From: Lacibacter sediminis
GTDB lineage: Bacteria > Bacteroidota > Bacteroidia > Chitinophagales > Chitinophagaceae
Reading direction: 5' to 3'
NCBI RefSeq assembly: GCF_014168535.1
Contig: NZ_CP060007.1
Location: forward strand, 3,410,001 to 3,474,000
Length of the DNA: 64,000 nucleotides
Under the pieces are notes generated by a model. It was given only the letters and a program-made list of their open reading frames with translations. It was not told the origin of the DNA and made no database searches. How positions within the stretch are numbered: the stretch's first letter is position 1; every line of letters begins with the position of its first letter. This document shows, one piece after another, positions 45,589-53,321 of the stretch. A program made the translations under genes and the position numbers.

Positions 45589-47400
45589 ATGAAAACGAAT
45601 TCAGCAGCATTTACACTTCTTATTATCAGCCTGTTTACATTATTCCAATTCTGCAACAAGCCCACTTCATCTTTGCATGATTTAAAAGCTGATGTTGTAA
45701 AAGAAATTGAACAGCTTCAATTGTTCATTAAAGACAGCTTGCAAACATCTGCTGCAAACAGCAACAGCAGTTCAGTGCTACAGGTGCAGTTTTCCAAAGC
45801 AAGATATTCCTACAAACAAATTGAATGGGCTGTGGAATATTTTATGCCCACTACTGCAAGGTTTGTAAACGGCCCGGCGCTGGATGAACTTGAGATCGAA
45901 GAGAATACTGCGTTTGAACCGGAAGGTTTCCAGGTGATGGAGGAATTGATCTACCCGGTATTTGATACCAGTAACCGTACAGAACTTATTCGTCAATGTA
46001 AAATTTTACAAAGTACTTGTGAGCGCATGAAAAAACATTTCAGCGCCATCAACTTTACAGAAGCCCAGGTAATCGATGCATTGCGGTTGCAAGTCCATCG
46101 TATTACTGGTTTAGGTATTACAGGTTTTGATAATCCGATAGCATTGAATGGCATTGAAGAAGCAGCGTGGAGTTTACAATCAATCGATCATTATTTACAT
46201 CTGTTCCAACAATCAGTTGCACATAGTAGCGATAAAGAAACCACTACCCTACGCCAACAATTAAAAAACGCAATTGCTTTTTGTCAAGAACAAAATAATT
46301 TTGAAACATTTGATCGTGCTGTATTCATTACACAACACCTCAATCCCATTAGTATCGCCTTATACAATTTTCAGGTAGAGGCAAAGATCCCTTTCATTAA
46401 CGACGGAAGACATTTCAGAAGTGATGCCCCTACCCTGTTTGCGACAAACGCTTTTGATGTAAATACGTTTATTCCTTCGCCTGAATACAAAAGCAACAAC
46501 GACAAAGTAAAACTGGGCGAGCGTCTGTTTTATGATCCGGTTCTTTCGATCAATAACAAACGCAGTTGTGGCAGTTGTCACTCACCTGAAAAGGCATTTA
46601 CTGATGGTCTTGTTACAAGCACATCGCTTAATGGAGGTTTTATTAAACGAAATGCTGCATCCCTAAATTATGCTTCTTTGCAACATGGTCAGTTTTGGGA
46701 TATGCGTCGTCCGGATCTTGAATCGCAAACAGCCGATGTAATTGCCAACAAAGATGAAATGCATGGTTCACTAAACGATGCTGCTGTTAAATTACAGCAG
46801 CAGGTATCGTATAAAACCCTATTCAACAAAACGTTTCAATCAAACGACTCTATCAAAATATGGCAGATACAAAATGCACTGGCAAGTTATATCCGTTCAC
46901 TGGCGGTATTTAACTCACGATTCGACAGGTATATGAATGGATATCGTTCGTCGCTTACAAAGGAAGAGGTTAGCGGCATGAACCTGTTTCTTGGCAAAGC
47001 CAAATGCGGCACTTGCCATTTTCTTCCGTTGTTTAATGGAACAGTTCCGCCATCTTTCAACAAAACAGAAAGCGAAGTACTGGGCACTCCCGCTGCTGAT
47101 GGCATAAAACCTGATAATGACCACGGACGTTATGCACAACACCAAATGCCGCAGTTATTGCATTCATTTAAAACACCTACTGTGCGCAACATTGCACTAA
47201 CTGCACCTTATATGCACAACGGCGTTTACAAAACACTGGAAGAAGTAATTGAATTCTATAACAAAGGCGGTGGGGCAGGTTTAGGTTTTACGGTGGATAA
47301 TCAAACATTACCTCCCGATTCTTTAAACTTAACTGCTGAAGAAAAGAAAGCACTGATTGCCTTTATGCATAGCTTAACTGACGAAAAACACAAGCAGTAA
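45589..47400 (+). CDS. Di-haem cytochrome c peroxidase with imelysin-like N-terminal domain
   Basis: A 603-aa protein, much longer than ordinary CcpA/MauG proteins (about 330-400). A possible lipoprotein signal (FQFC) is followed by a helical domain at about 25-275 (LQVQFSKARYSYKQIEWAVEYFMP, GITGFDNPIALNGIEEAAWSLQSID) of the kind seen in imelysin-like proteins. The MauG/CcpA part has two haem-binding sites, SCGSCHSPEKAF and CGTCHFLP, and the C-terminal TPTVRNIALTAPYMHNGVYKTLEEVIEFYNKGGG. It would reduce peroxide or oxidise a substrate in the periplasm. The imelysin link suggests iron-related surface work, but that is inference. Confidence 0.85.
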   Translation: MKTNSAAFTLLIISLFTLFQFCNKPTSSLHDLKADVVKEIEQLQLFIKDSLQTSAANSNSSSVLQVQFSKARYSYKQIEWAVEYFMPTTARFVNGPALDELEIEENTAFEPEGFQVMEELIYPVFDTSNRTELIRQCKILQSTCERMKKHFSAINFTEAQVIDALRLQVHRITGLGITGFDNPIALNGIEEAAWSLQSIDHYLHLFQQSVAHSSDKETTTLRQQLKNAIAFCQEQNNFETFDRAVFITQHLNPISIALYNFQVEAKIPFINDGRHFRSDAPTLFATNAFDVNTFIPSPEYKSNNDKVKLGERLFYDPVLSINNKRSCGSCHSPEKAFTDGLVTSTSLNGGFIKRNAASLNYASLQHGQFWDMRRPDLESQTADVIANKDEMHGSLNDAAVKLQQQVSYKTLFNKTFQSNDSIKIWQIQNALASYIRSLAVFNSRFDRYMNGYRSSLTKEEVSGMNLFLGKAKCGTCHFLPLFNGTVPPSFNKTESEVLGTPAADGIKPDNDHGRYAQHQMPQLLHSFKTPTVRNIALTAPYMHNGVYKTLEEVIEFYNKGGGAGLGFTVDNQTLPPDSLNLTAEEKKALIAFMHSLTDEKHKQ

Positions 47401-47403
47401 ACG

Positions 47404-47574
47404 CTACTTCGTTATTTCATCACTTACCGCATCACCTTCTTCATCTTTTGATTTGTGGTAATCTTCATTTACTAAATGCTCAAATTCTTCTTCATCTTTC
47501 ATATTTCTACGAATCAGGAAAACAACTAATGCAATCAATAAAAGTCCAACTCCTATGATAACCGGCCAGTTCAT
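47404..47574 (-). CDS. Small single-helix membrane protein (56 aa)
   Basis: A short minus-strand reading frame from ATG at 47574 to TAG. One membrane helix (residues 3-21, MNWPVIIGVGLLLIALVVF) is followed by IRRNMKD and an acidic tail (EEEFEHLVNEDY ... DEITK). The helix with Arg after it and an acidic tail is a coherent small membrane protein, and similar short proteins are widespread in Chitinophagaceae as I recall. It is convergent with the peroxidase gene, 3 bp apart. Function is unknown. Confidence 0.65.
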   Translation of the reverse strand: MNWPVIIGVGLLLIALVVFLIRRNMKDEEEFEHLVNEDYHKSKDEEGDAVSDEITK

Positions 47575-47714
47575 AAAAAATCGTTTTCTTAAAGTTGAGA
47601 ACTTTTCCGCAGGTTTTTATGAATTCTGTATTAAGTTTTTGCTACACCGGGATAAACGAAGGTCCTGAGTTACAGGCACAAACGGACAATTTCCTGTACC
47701 CTACCCGTTAAATG

Positions 47715-47779
47715 TGTGAATGATATAAGTTTTGATTAGAAGCCTGTAAGAGGCAATAATCAGATTTAAAGCACCTTTA
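47715..47779 (+). promoter_or_regulatory. Composite AraC-type activator promoter, site 1
   Basis: TGTGAAT-GA-TATAAG at 47715-47729, second half-site TGTAAG at 47745-47750 (21 bp after TATAAG), and CCTTTA at 47774-47779. It drives the 99-aa gene at 47852. Confidence 0.75.
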
Positions 47780-47851
47780 CCTGCCTGCACCAGGTTGGCA
47801 TAATTTGTGTCAGCAATGGATTGTAGGTTTCACTTTTAAATTTAAAGGATC

Positions 47852-48151
47852 ATGAAAACAGTAAAATACATTCTTGTAGCGTTTGTGCTCTTTCTTGCAG
47901 CACCGGCCTTTGCTAACATTGTTTCCGATTCTTCTGTACGTGTTGAAACCGAAGCACGTGTTAAACAATTAACGCAACGCCTTGCTGAAGTTAAAGCCAT
48001 CGACAGATCTACTTTGACCAGTGACGAGAAAAAAGCATTACGTCAGGAAAAAAAGGAACTTAAAAAAGAAATGAAAGTAATCAGCGGCGGTGTTTACGTA
48101 TCCGTTGGTGCACTTATTCTGATCCTTATTCTGCTCATTATCCTCCTTTAG
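47852..48151 (+). CDS. Small exported coiled-coil protein with C-terminal helix
   Basis: A 99-aa protein. A signal peptide (ending APAFA, residue 21) is followed by a charged helical stretch (ETEARVKQLTQRLAEVKAID, EKKALRQEKKELKKEMK), with a C-terminal membrane segment (VSVGALILILILLIILL). It would sit in the inner membrane with the coiled coil outside. I recognise no named family. It is the first gene of the island controlled by the TGTGAAT promoters. Confidence 0.7.
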   Translation: MKTVKYILVAFVLFLAAPAFANIVSDSSVRVETEARVKQLTQRLAEVKAIDRSTLTSDEKKALRQEKKELKKEMKVISGGVYVSVGALILILILLIILL

Positions 48152-48327
48152 AAAGACCGCTCCGATCTACTTCGTACCGATAAAAATTATACCTGTCCCG
48201 CTGCATTGGTTTGCATGGAATGGTAAACGTATGCTGTTGCCATAACATCGTAAACAACAATATTCACTTTGCATTTTCAGCAAAGGGGAAAGCCATTGCT
48301 TTCCCCCTCATTTACATTATTTATTAC

Positions 48328-49032
48328 ATGAAACGTTTTACTAAGGATCGCATCTCTACTTTTTTACAGGTATTACTTGTTATTTTTCTTTTTGGCTATT
48401 CAGCCGTAAAAGGCAATCCTGAATCAAAAGAAAATACAATTACAAATTCCACTGCATCTTTTACGGGTGATGTTGCATTAACCGCACAAATGCTTGATTT
48501 GTGGGAGCAACATGTTGCCTGGAACAGGAATGTGATGCTGTGCATTGTTGACGAATTACCGGGGACAGCACTTGCCATTGAACGCTTGCAACAAAATAAA
48601 ATTGAAATAGGTAATTCCATCAAGCCATTTTATGGTAATGAAGCAGGCGATGAATTAACTGAACTGTTGCAGGCACACGTAAGCATTTCAGTGGAAGTAA
48701 TGAAGTTTGCCAAAGAACAAAAACACACCGAACTGCAGGAAGCAAATAACCGCTGGTATGCAAATGCTGATGCTATTGCTTCATTTCTTGCCGATATCAA
48801 CAGCTACTGGGCAACTGATAAAATACAACTGATCATTAAAGATCAGTTACGCTTTACAACAACACAGGCTGTATGCCGCATCAATAAAGACTACCCTGCC
48901 GATATTATTGCTTATGACAAGGCCCATGCCGACGTTTTACAGATGGCTGAAATTTTTGCCGATGGTATTGCCAATCAGTTTCCTGAAAAAATTAATCCTG
49001 TTGCTGATGTGTTTATGATCAATAATAATTAA
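48328..49032 (+). CDS. Exported helical protein of unknown function, first gene of the mla operon
   Basis: A 234-aa protein with a signal or anchor helix (residues 12-28) and an all-helical body. Conserved-looking blocks are MLDLWEQHVAWNRNVMLCIVDELPGT, GNSIKPFYGNEAGDELTELLQAHV, NNRWYANADAIASFLADIN and YPADIIAYDKAHADVLQMAEIFADGI. I recall the same blocks in uncharacterised proteins of Bacteroidota and Bacillus, but no function. The ATG at 48328 begins the signal sequence. The stop codon is 1 bp before the MlaE start, so it belongs to the lipid-transport operon. Confidence 0.7.
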   Translation: MKRFTKDRISTFLQVLLVIFLFGYSAVKGNPESKENTITNSTASFTGDVALTAQMLDLWEQHVAWNRNVMLCIVDELPGTALAIERLQQNKIEIGNSIKPFYGNEAGDELTELLQAHVSISVEVMKFAKEQKHTELQEANNRWYANADAIASFLADINSYWATDKIQLIIKDQLRFTTTQAVCRINKDYPADIIAYDKAHADVLQMAEIFADGIANQFPEKINPVADVFMINNN

Positions 49033-49033
49033 T

Positions 49034-49876
49034 ATGGCTATACTAAAAGCTGCAGGCAAATTAAAAACAATCGCCAGCAGACAAACCGTTCTTGTTAGTG
49101 AAAAAGCGATTGCAAATACAAAAGATGCGGGTAACTTCTTAACAGACATTGCCGATATTTTTTTATTTGTAGGACGCATCATCAAAGAAACATTCAGCGG
49201 TGGTTTTGAATTCAGAGAATTTCTACGGCAATGTTTCCAGATAGGTTACAAATCATTACCGCTGATCTCTATTACTGGAGCCATTATGGGTCTTGTATTA
49301 ACGATACAATCAAGACCGGTGTTGGCCGATTTTGGTGCGGTTACCATGTTGCCCAGCATGGTAAGTCTTTCACTCATCAGGGAAATGGGGCCGGTTATTA
49401 CAGCACTTATCTGCGCAGGTAAAATTGGCTCGGGCATGGGTGCTGAACTTGGTTCAATGAAAGTAACCGAGCAAATAGATGCGATGGAAGTATCATCCAT
49501 CAACCCGGTTAAATACTTATTAGTGACAAGAGTGTTAGCAGCAACCATCATGATTCCTTTGCTTACAATTTATGCAGATGCATGTGGTATTGCAGGCAGT
49601 TGGGCCGGTGCTAATATTAAAGGTGATGTTTCACTTGTTTTATTTTTTTCGCAGGCATTTGCACCGGTTGATATGATCGATGTACTTCCTGCCGTGATCA
49701 AAACTTTTTTCTTTGGTGCAGTTATTGGATTGGTTGGTTGCTATAAAGGATACAATGCCGGAAGCGGCACACAAAGTGTGGGTGTTGCAGCTACCTCGGC
49801 TGTAGTAATGGCATCATTACTGGTGTTTATTGTAGATATGATTGCCGTACAAATAACTGATCTTATTATCTCATGA
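49034..49876 (+). CDS. mlaE: MlaE-type ABC permease
   Basis: A 280-aa permease of the Mla/MCE lipid transporters. The family block SLIREMGPVITALICAGKIGSGMGAELGSMKVTEQIDAMEV (about 113-153) is perfectly recognisable. Further helices include GAVIGLVGCYKGYNAGSGTQSVGVAATSAVV. The N-terminal amphipathic part (1-60) is longer than in E. coli MlaE. It forms the channel with the MlaF ATPase and MlaD. It overlaps mlaF by 4 bp. Confidence 0.93.
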   Translation: MAILKAAGKLKTIASRQTVLVSEKAIANTKDAGNFLTDIADIFLFVGRIIKETFSGGFEFREFLRQCFQIGYKSLPLISITGAIMGLVLTIQSRPVLADFGAVTMLPSMVSLSLIREMGPVITALICAGKIGSGMGAELGSMKVTEQIDAMEVSSINPVKYLLVTRVLAATIMIPLLTIYADACGIAGSWAGANIKGDVSLVLFFSQAFAPVDMIDVLPAVIKTFFFGAVIGLVGCYKGYNAGSGTQSVGVAATSAVVMASLLVFIVDMIAVQITDLIIS

Positions 49877-50658
49877 GCAACGTAACAGAACAGGATATAA
49901 CAAATACACTACCGAAAACAACAGTTGAAAATCCGGTTATTGATATCAGGCAGTTGAAAAAATCATTCGGCAGCCAGGAGATATTAAAAGATATAACACT
50001 TCAACTTGGTTCGGGTGAAAACCTGGTGGTGATGGGCAAGTCTGGTTCCGGAAAATCGGTCTTAATAAAATGTCTGGTGGGATTGCTGACGCCTGACAGC
50101 GGAAGCATTACCATCCTTGAACAGGATGTTACCGGCTTACAACGAAAAGAATTAAATCAACTGCGGCAAAAGATTGGCTTTCTTTTTCAAAGTGGTGCGT
50201 TGTATGATTCAATGACGGTGAAACAGAATATTGAATTTCCCTTACGTCGGATAAAAAAAGGTTTAACGGAAAAAGAGATCACTGAAAAAGTGCAGGAAGT
50301 GTTGGAGAATGTGGACCTGGTAGATGCACTGAATAAAATGCCATCAGCACTTTCCGGTGGTATGCGCAAACGCATCAGTCTTGCAAGAACGATTGTGGTT
50401 GATCCGTTGATCATGTTGTATGATGAACCAACCACCGGACTTGATCCGGTTACATCTGATGAGATCAGTGCCCTCATCATGGATGTGCAGAAAAAATATA
50501 AAACATCTTCTATCATCATCACACATGATATTAAATGCGCTTTACATACTGCCAATCGCATGATCATGTTGAAAGATGGTACTGTTTTCAAAGAAGGAAA
50601 GCCTGAAGAGTTTAAACAATCAACGGATGAATACATTCAATCATTTTCTTTTCAATAA
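49873..50658 (+). CDS. mlaF: MlaF-type ABC ATPase
   Basis: A 261-aa ATPase. Walker A is GKSGSGKS, the Q-loop is FLFQSGALYDSMTVKQN, the signature is LSGGMRKRISLART, Walker B is LIMLYDEPTTGLDP, and the H-loop is IIITHD. The MlaF-typical phrase SGALYDSMTV distinguishes it from other ATPases. It energises phospholipid transfer across the envelope with MlaE and MlaD. The start overlaps the mlaE stop (ATGA). Confidence 0.93.
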   Translation: MSNVTEQDITNTLPKTTVENPVIDIRQLKKSFGSQEILKDITLQLGSGENLVVMGKSGSGKSVLIKCLVGLLTPDSGSITILEQDVTGLQRKELNQLRQKIGFLFQSGALYDSMTVKQNIEFPLRRIKKGLTEKEITEKVQEVLENVDLVDALNKMPSALSGGMRKRISLARTIVVDPLIMLYDEPTTGLDPVTSDEISALIMDVQKKYKTSSIIITHDIKCALHTANRMIMLKDGTVFKEGKPEEFKQSTDEYIQSFSFQ

Positions 50659-50675
50659 GAGAAATATAATTAACT

Positions 50676-51416
50676 ATGGACACAACATCAAAATCATATA
50701 AAATAAAGCTGGGGCTTTTTATCATAGGCGGCCTTGTATTATTTGCAGCCGTACTTTTTATTATCGGTAAAAAGAATAATCTTTTCACGCCTGTCTTTAC
50801 TATATCTGCTGCTTTTAATAATGTAAGTGGCTTGCAGGTGGGTAACAATATCCGCTTCTCAGGCATTACAATTGGCACGGTTGATGATATTGTGATCATT
50901 AACGACTCAACGGTAAAGGTTACGATGGTGATTAAAAACAGCGTAAAGAAATTTATTAAAGCGGATAGTAAAGCCATCATTGCCTCCGATGGCATTATTG
51001 GAGACAAGCTGGTAATTATTTCGCAGGGAAGTGGTGAATCGCCGATTGTAAAAGAAGGACAGCTACTTGAATCAGAAGAACCGGTAGAAACAGCAGAGAT
51101 CATGGCCAGTTTACAGATAACCGCTGCCAATGCAGAAGTTATTACTGAACAGCTTGCAGAAGTAATGATTAAAGTAAATAGCGGCAATGGTACTTTAGGT
51201 CGCTTGATACAGGATCCAACAATTGCCAATAACCTGAGCCAAACCATGCAGAATATGAAAACAAGCAGCCAGGGGTTAACAGAGAATATGGAAGCTGCAA
51301 AAGAAAACTTTCTGCTGAAAGGATATTTCAACAGAAAGAAAAAAGCAGCAGCAAAAAAAGCGGCTGATAAAAAAGCTGCCGAGCTGAAAGCAGCAGAAGA
51401 AAAAAAGAAAGGATAA
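50676..51416 (+). CDS. mlaD: MlaD-type MCE-domain protein
   Basis: A 246-aa protein with one N-terminal helix (residues 11-27) and an MCE domain (FNNVSGLQVGNNIRFSGITIGTVDDIVI ... DGIIGDKLVIISQGS). A helical extension follows. The C-terminus is a Lys/Ala-rich tail (KKAAAKKAADKKAAELKAAEE). MCE proteins form the hexameric lipid-binding ring. MlaB and MlaC genes are not present in this operon, as in other members of the phylum. Confidence 0.92.
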   Translation: MDTTSKSYKIKLGLFIIGGLVLFAAVLFIIGKKNNLFTPVFTISAAFNNVSGLQVGNNIRFSGITIGTVDDIVIINDSTVKVTMVIKNSVKKFIKADSKAIIASDGIIGDKLVIISQGSGESPIVKEGQLLESEEPVETAEIMASLQITAANAEVITEQLAEVMIKVNSGNGTLGRLIQDPTIANNLSQTMQNMKTSSQGLTENMEAAKENFLLKGYFNRKKKAAAKKAADKKAAELKAAEEKKKG

Positions 51417-51437
51417 GTAAGTGCTGCTGTATTAATG

Positions 51438-51501
51438 TGTGAATCTTACAATACTATCATCAAATGATGTAAGAGAAAGCAGTAAAATAAAATCACTTTT
51501 G
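51438..51501 (+). promoter_or_regulatory. Composite AraC-type activator promoter, site 2
   Basis: TGTGAAT-CT-TACAAT at 51438-51452, TGTAAG at 51468-51473, and CTTTTG at 51496-51501 (one base closer than in the others). It drives the lipoprotein gene at 51588. Confidence 0.7.
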
Positions 51502-51587
51502 CATACAGCAATTTACAGGATCAATCAGAAATTACCTCTAACAGCTTCAAGAGAATTAATCAGTTTATTCATCAAAAAACAATCATA

Positions 51588-52037
51588 ATGAAAAAGTTCG
51601 TTTATTTATTTTCAGCTATAACCTTAGTTACGGGTTTATCAATGGCGAGTTGTAACAACAGCACAGAAGATGGTACTACAGAAAATGACACAAAGAAAGA
51701 TACAGTTGTTATCGAAGAAAAAAATGACGTTGTAACGATAAAAGTGGCAACTTCAGAAGAATGGGCTGCTTTCAAAGCAGATGCAGAAGCAAAAATTGAA
51801 GCGAACGAAAAACGTATTGCGGAAATAAAGGTTAACATGAAGAAGCCCGGAAAATTATTCGATAAAATGCGTGCTGAACGTATTGAAGCGCTTGAGCAAC
51901 GTAACAGAGATCTTCGTTTGAAAATCACTGCTTACGAAACAAACAAAACAGATTGGGAGAAATTTAAAGAAGAGTTCAATCATGATGTTGATGAACTTGG
52001 TAAAGCGATCGGCGATATTTTTACTGATAATAAATAA
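51588..52037 (+). CDS. Coiled-coil lipoprotein
   Basis: A 149-aa predicted lipoprotein (LSMASC, Cys22) with an acidic Thr/Asp/Glu linker (residues 23-50). A helical region is rich in Lys and Glu (EAKIEANEKRIAEIKVNMKKPGKLFDKM, RIEALEQRNRDLRLKITAY). The periodic pattern suggests a coiled coil. Function is unknown. It is a single gene under one of the composite promoters and has its own terminator. Confidence 0.7.
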   Translation: MKKFVYLFSAITLVTGLSMASCNNSTEDGTTENDTKKDTVVIEEKNDVVTIKVATSEEWAAFKADAEAKIEANEKRIAEIKVNMKKPGKLFDKMRAERIEALEQRNRDLRLKITAYETNKTDWEKFKEEFNHDVDELGKAIGDIFTDNK

Positions 52038-52060
52038 TCAGGTCTGGTAATTGAAAATAA

Positions 52061-52087
52061 AAAGCGGGAGAATTCTCCCGCTTTTTT
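52061..52087 (+). terminator. Terminator after the coiled-coil lipoprotein gene
   Basis: AAAGCGGGAGAA mirrors TTCTCCCGCTTT, with a following T-run. Confidence 0.9.
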
Positions 52088-52117
52088 GTGCACTTCACTC
52101 AATATAACCCGTATATG

Positions 52118-52182
52118 TGTGAATCATATAATGATTTGGCGCAAGCATATAACTAATCATTGTTACCCGTTCTTCAACTTTA
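52118..52182 (+). promoter_or_regulatory. Composite AraC-type activator promoter, site 3
   Basis: TGTGAAT-CA-TATAAT at 52118-52132, TATAAC at 52148-52153, and ACTTTA at 52177-52182. It drives the GH130/GT4 pair. Confidence 0.75.
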
Positions 52183-52235
52183 CATGAAGGAGAATTTGGT
52201 TGCATCGCTTAACCTGCAGCCAATCTTACACAATT

Positions 52236-53321
52236 ATGCTGGCAGTAAAAAAAGAAGGCATCTTATTACAAAAAACACAGCTGGGTTTTGAATGTGAAGG
52301 TGTATTGAACCCCGCTGTTATCAGTTACAACAATTCCATTCATATTTTCTACCGGGCAGTGGCGAAAGGAAATTATTCAAGCATTGGTTATTGCAAACTC
52401 AGCGGCCCCTTACAAATAGAACAACGGTTTGATACGCCGGTACTTTTCCCACAATTCGATTATGAAGTACATGGCGTGGAAGATCCCCGTATCGTTAAGA
52501 TCGATGACTTATTTTATCTCACTTATACAGCCTATGATGGGTCTAATGCTTTAGGCGCCCTTGCTGTTTCAACCGATCTTATCAACTGGGAAAAGAAAGG
52601 AATCATTACCCCACAAATTACGTATGATGCATTCCGGCACCTGGCGGAATCAAAAGGTAAGATCAACAAAAAATATTTACGCTTTAACGAAGATTTCCGT
52701 TTACGTGCACAACAGGATAATAAAATGCTGATGTGGGATAAGAATGTCATTTTCTTTCCACGACGCATCAACGGCATGTTGCATTTCCTGCACCGTATAC
52801 GACCTGATATACAATTAACCGCTGTTAATGAGCTTACTGATCTTACACCTGAATTCTGGCAAAACTATTTTCTGCATCTTGATGATAATATTATACTGGC
52901 TCCAAAACATAAACATGAAGTAAGCTATATCGGTGGCGGATGTCCGCCCATTGAAACAGCAGAAGGCTGGTTGTTGATTTATCATGGTGTGCATGATACA
53001 GTGAAAGGTTATGTGTATTGCGCCTGCGCTGCCTTGCTCGATCTCAATAATCCTTTTATTGAAATTGCACGACTTCCCTACGCATTGTTTAAACCAGAAC
53101 TGGAATGGGAACTGAAAGGTGAAGTGAACAATGTTTGTTTCCCTACCGGCGCTATTGTTGAAAATGACACACTCTATATTTATTATGGTGCGGCTGATGA
53201 GCATATTGCCTGCGCCAGCTTAAGTATTTCTGCTTTGCTCACTGAGTTATTACTTAACCGAAAGAAAGATGAAACAACAAATGAAGGACCTCATTCACAT
53301 CCCCTCCCCAACCTCGTTTAA
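52236..53321 (+). CDS. Glycoside hydrolase family 130 (mannoside phosphorylase-like)
   Basis: A 361-aa GH130-type five-bladed propeller. Characteristic segments are LNPAVISYNNSIHIFYRAVAKGNYSSIGYC, HGVEDPRIVKIDDLFYLTYTAYDGSNALGALAVSTDL, KNVIFFPRRINGMLHFLHRIRPDI and IGGGCPPIETAEGWLLIYHGVHD. GH130 enzymes phosphorolyse or hydrolyse beta-mannosides; the exact acceptor is unknown. The start at 52236 follows an in-frame TTG at 52200 that lies in the leader. It overlaps the following glycosyltransferase gene by 53 bp, so synthesis is coupled. Both are under site 3. Confidence 0.85.
   Translation: MLAVKKEGILLQKTQLGFECEGVLNPAVISYNNSIHIFYRAVAKGNYSSIGYCKLSGPLQIEQRFDTPVLFPQFDYEVHGVEDPRIVKIDDLFYLTYTAYDGSNALGALAVSTDLINWEKKGIITPQITYDAFRHLAESKGKINKKYLRFNEDFRLRAQQDNKMLMWDKNVIFFPRRINGMLHFLHRIRPDIQLTAVNELTDLTPEFWQNYFLHLDDNIILAPKHKHEVSYIGGGCPPIETAEGWLLIYHGVHDTVKGYVYCACAALLDLNNPFIEIARLPYALFKPELEWELKGEVNNVCFPTGAIVENDTLYIYYGAADEHIACASLSISALLTELLLNRKKDETTNEGPHSHPLPNLV

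Noticed and set aside
48200..48275. Possible ninth activator site before the mla operon (ATGGAAT-GG-TAAACG and CATAAC)
   Set aside because: The first half-site has two mismatches in TGTGAAT and the second half-site is off by about 4 bp, so spacing fails.
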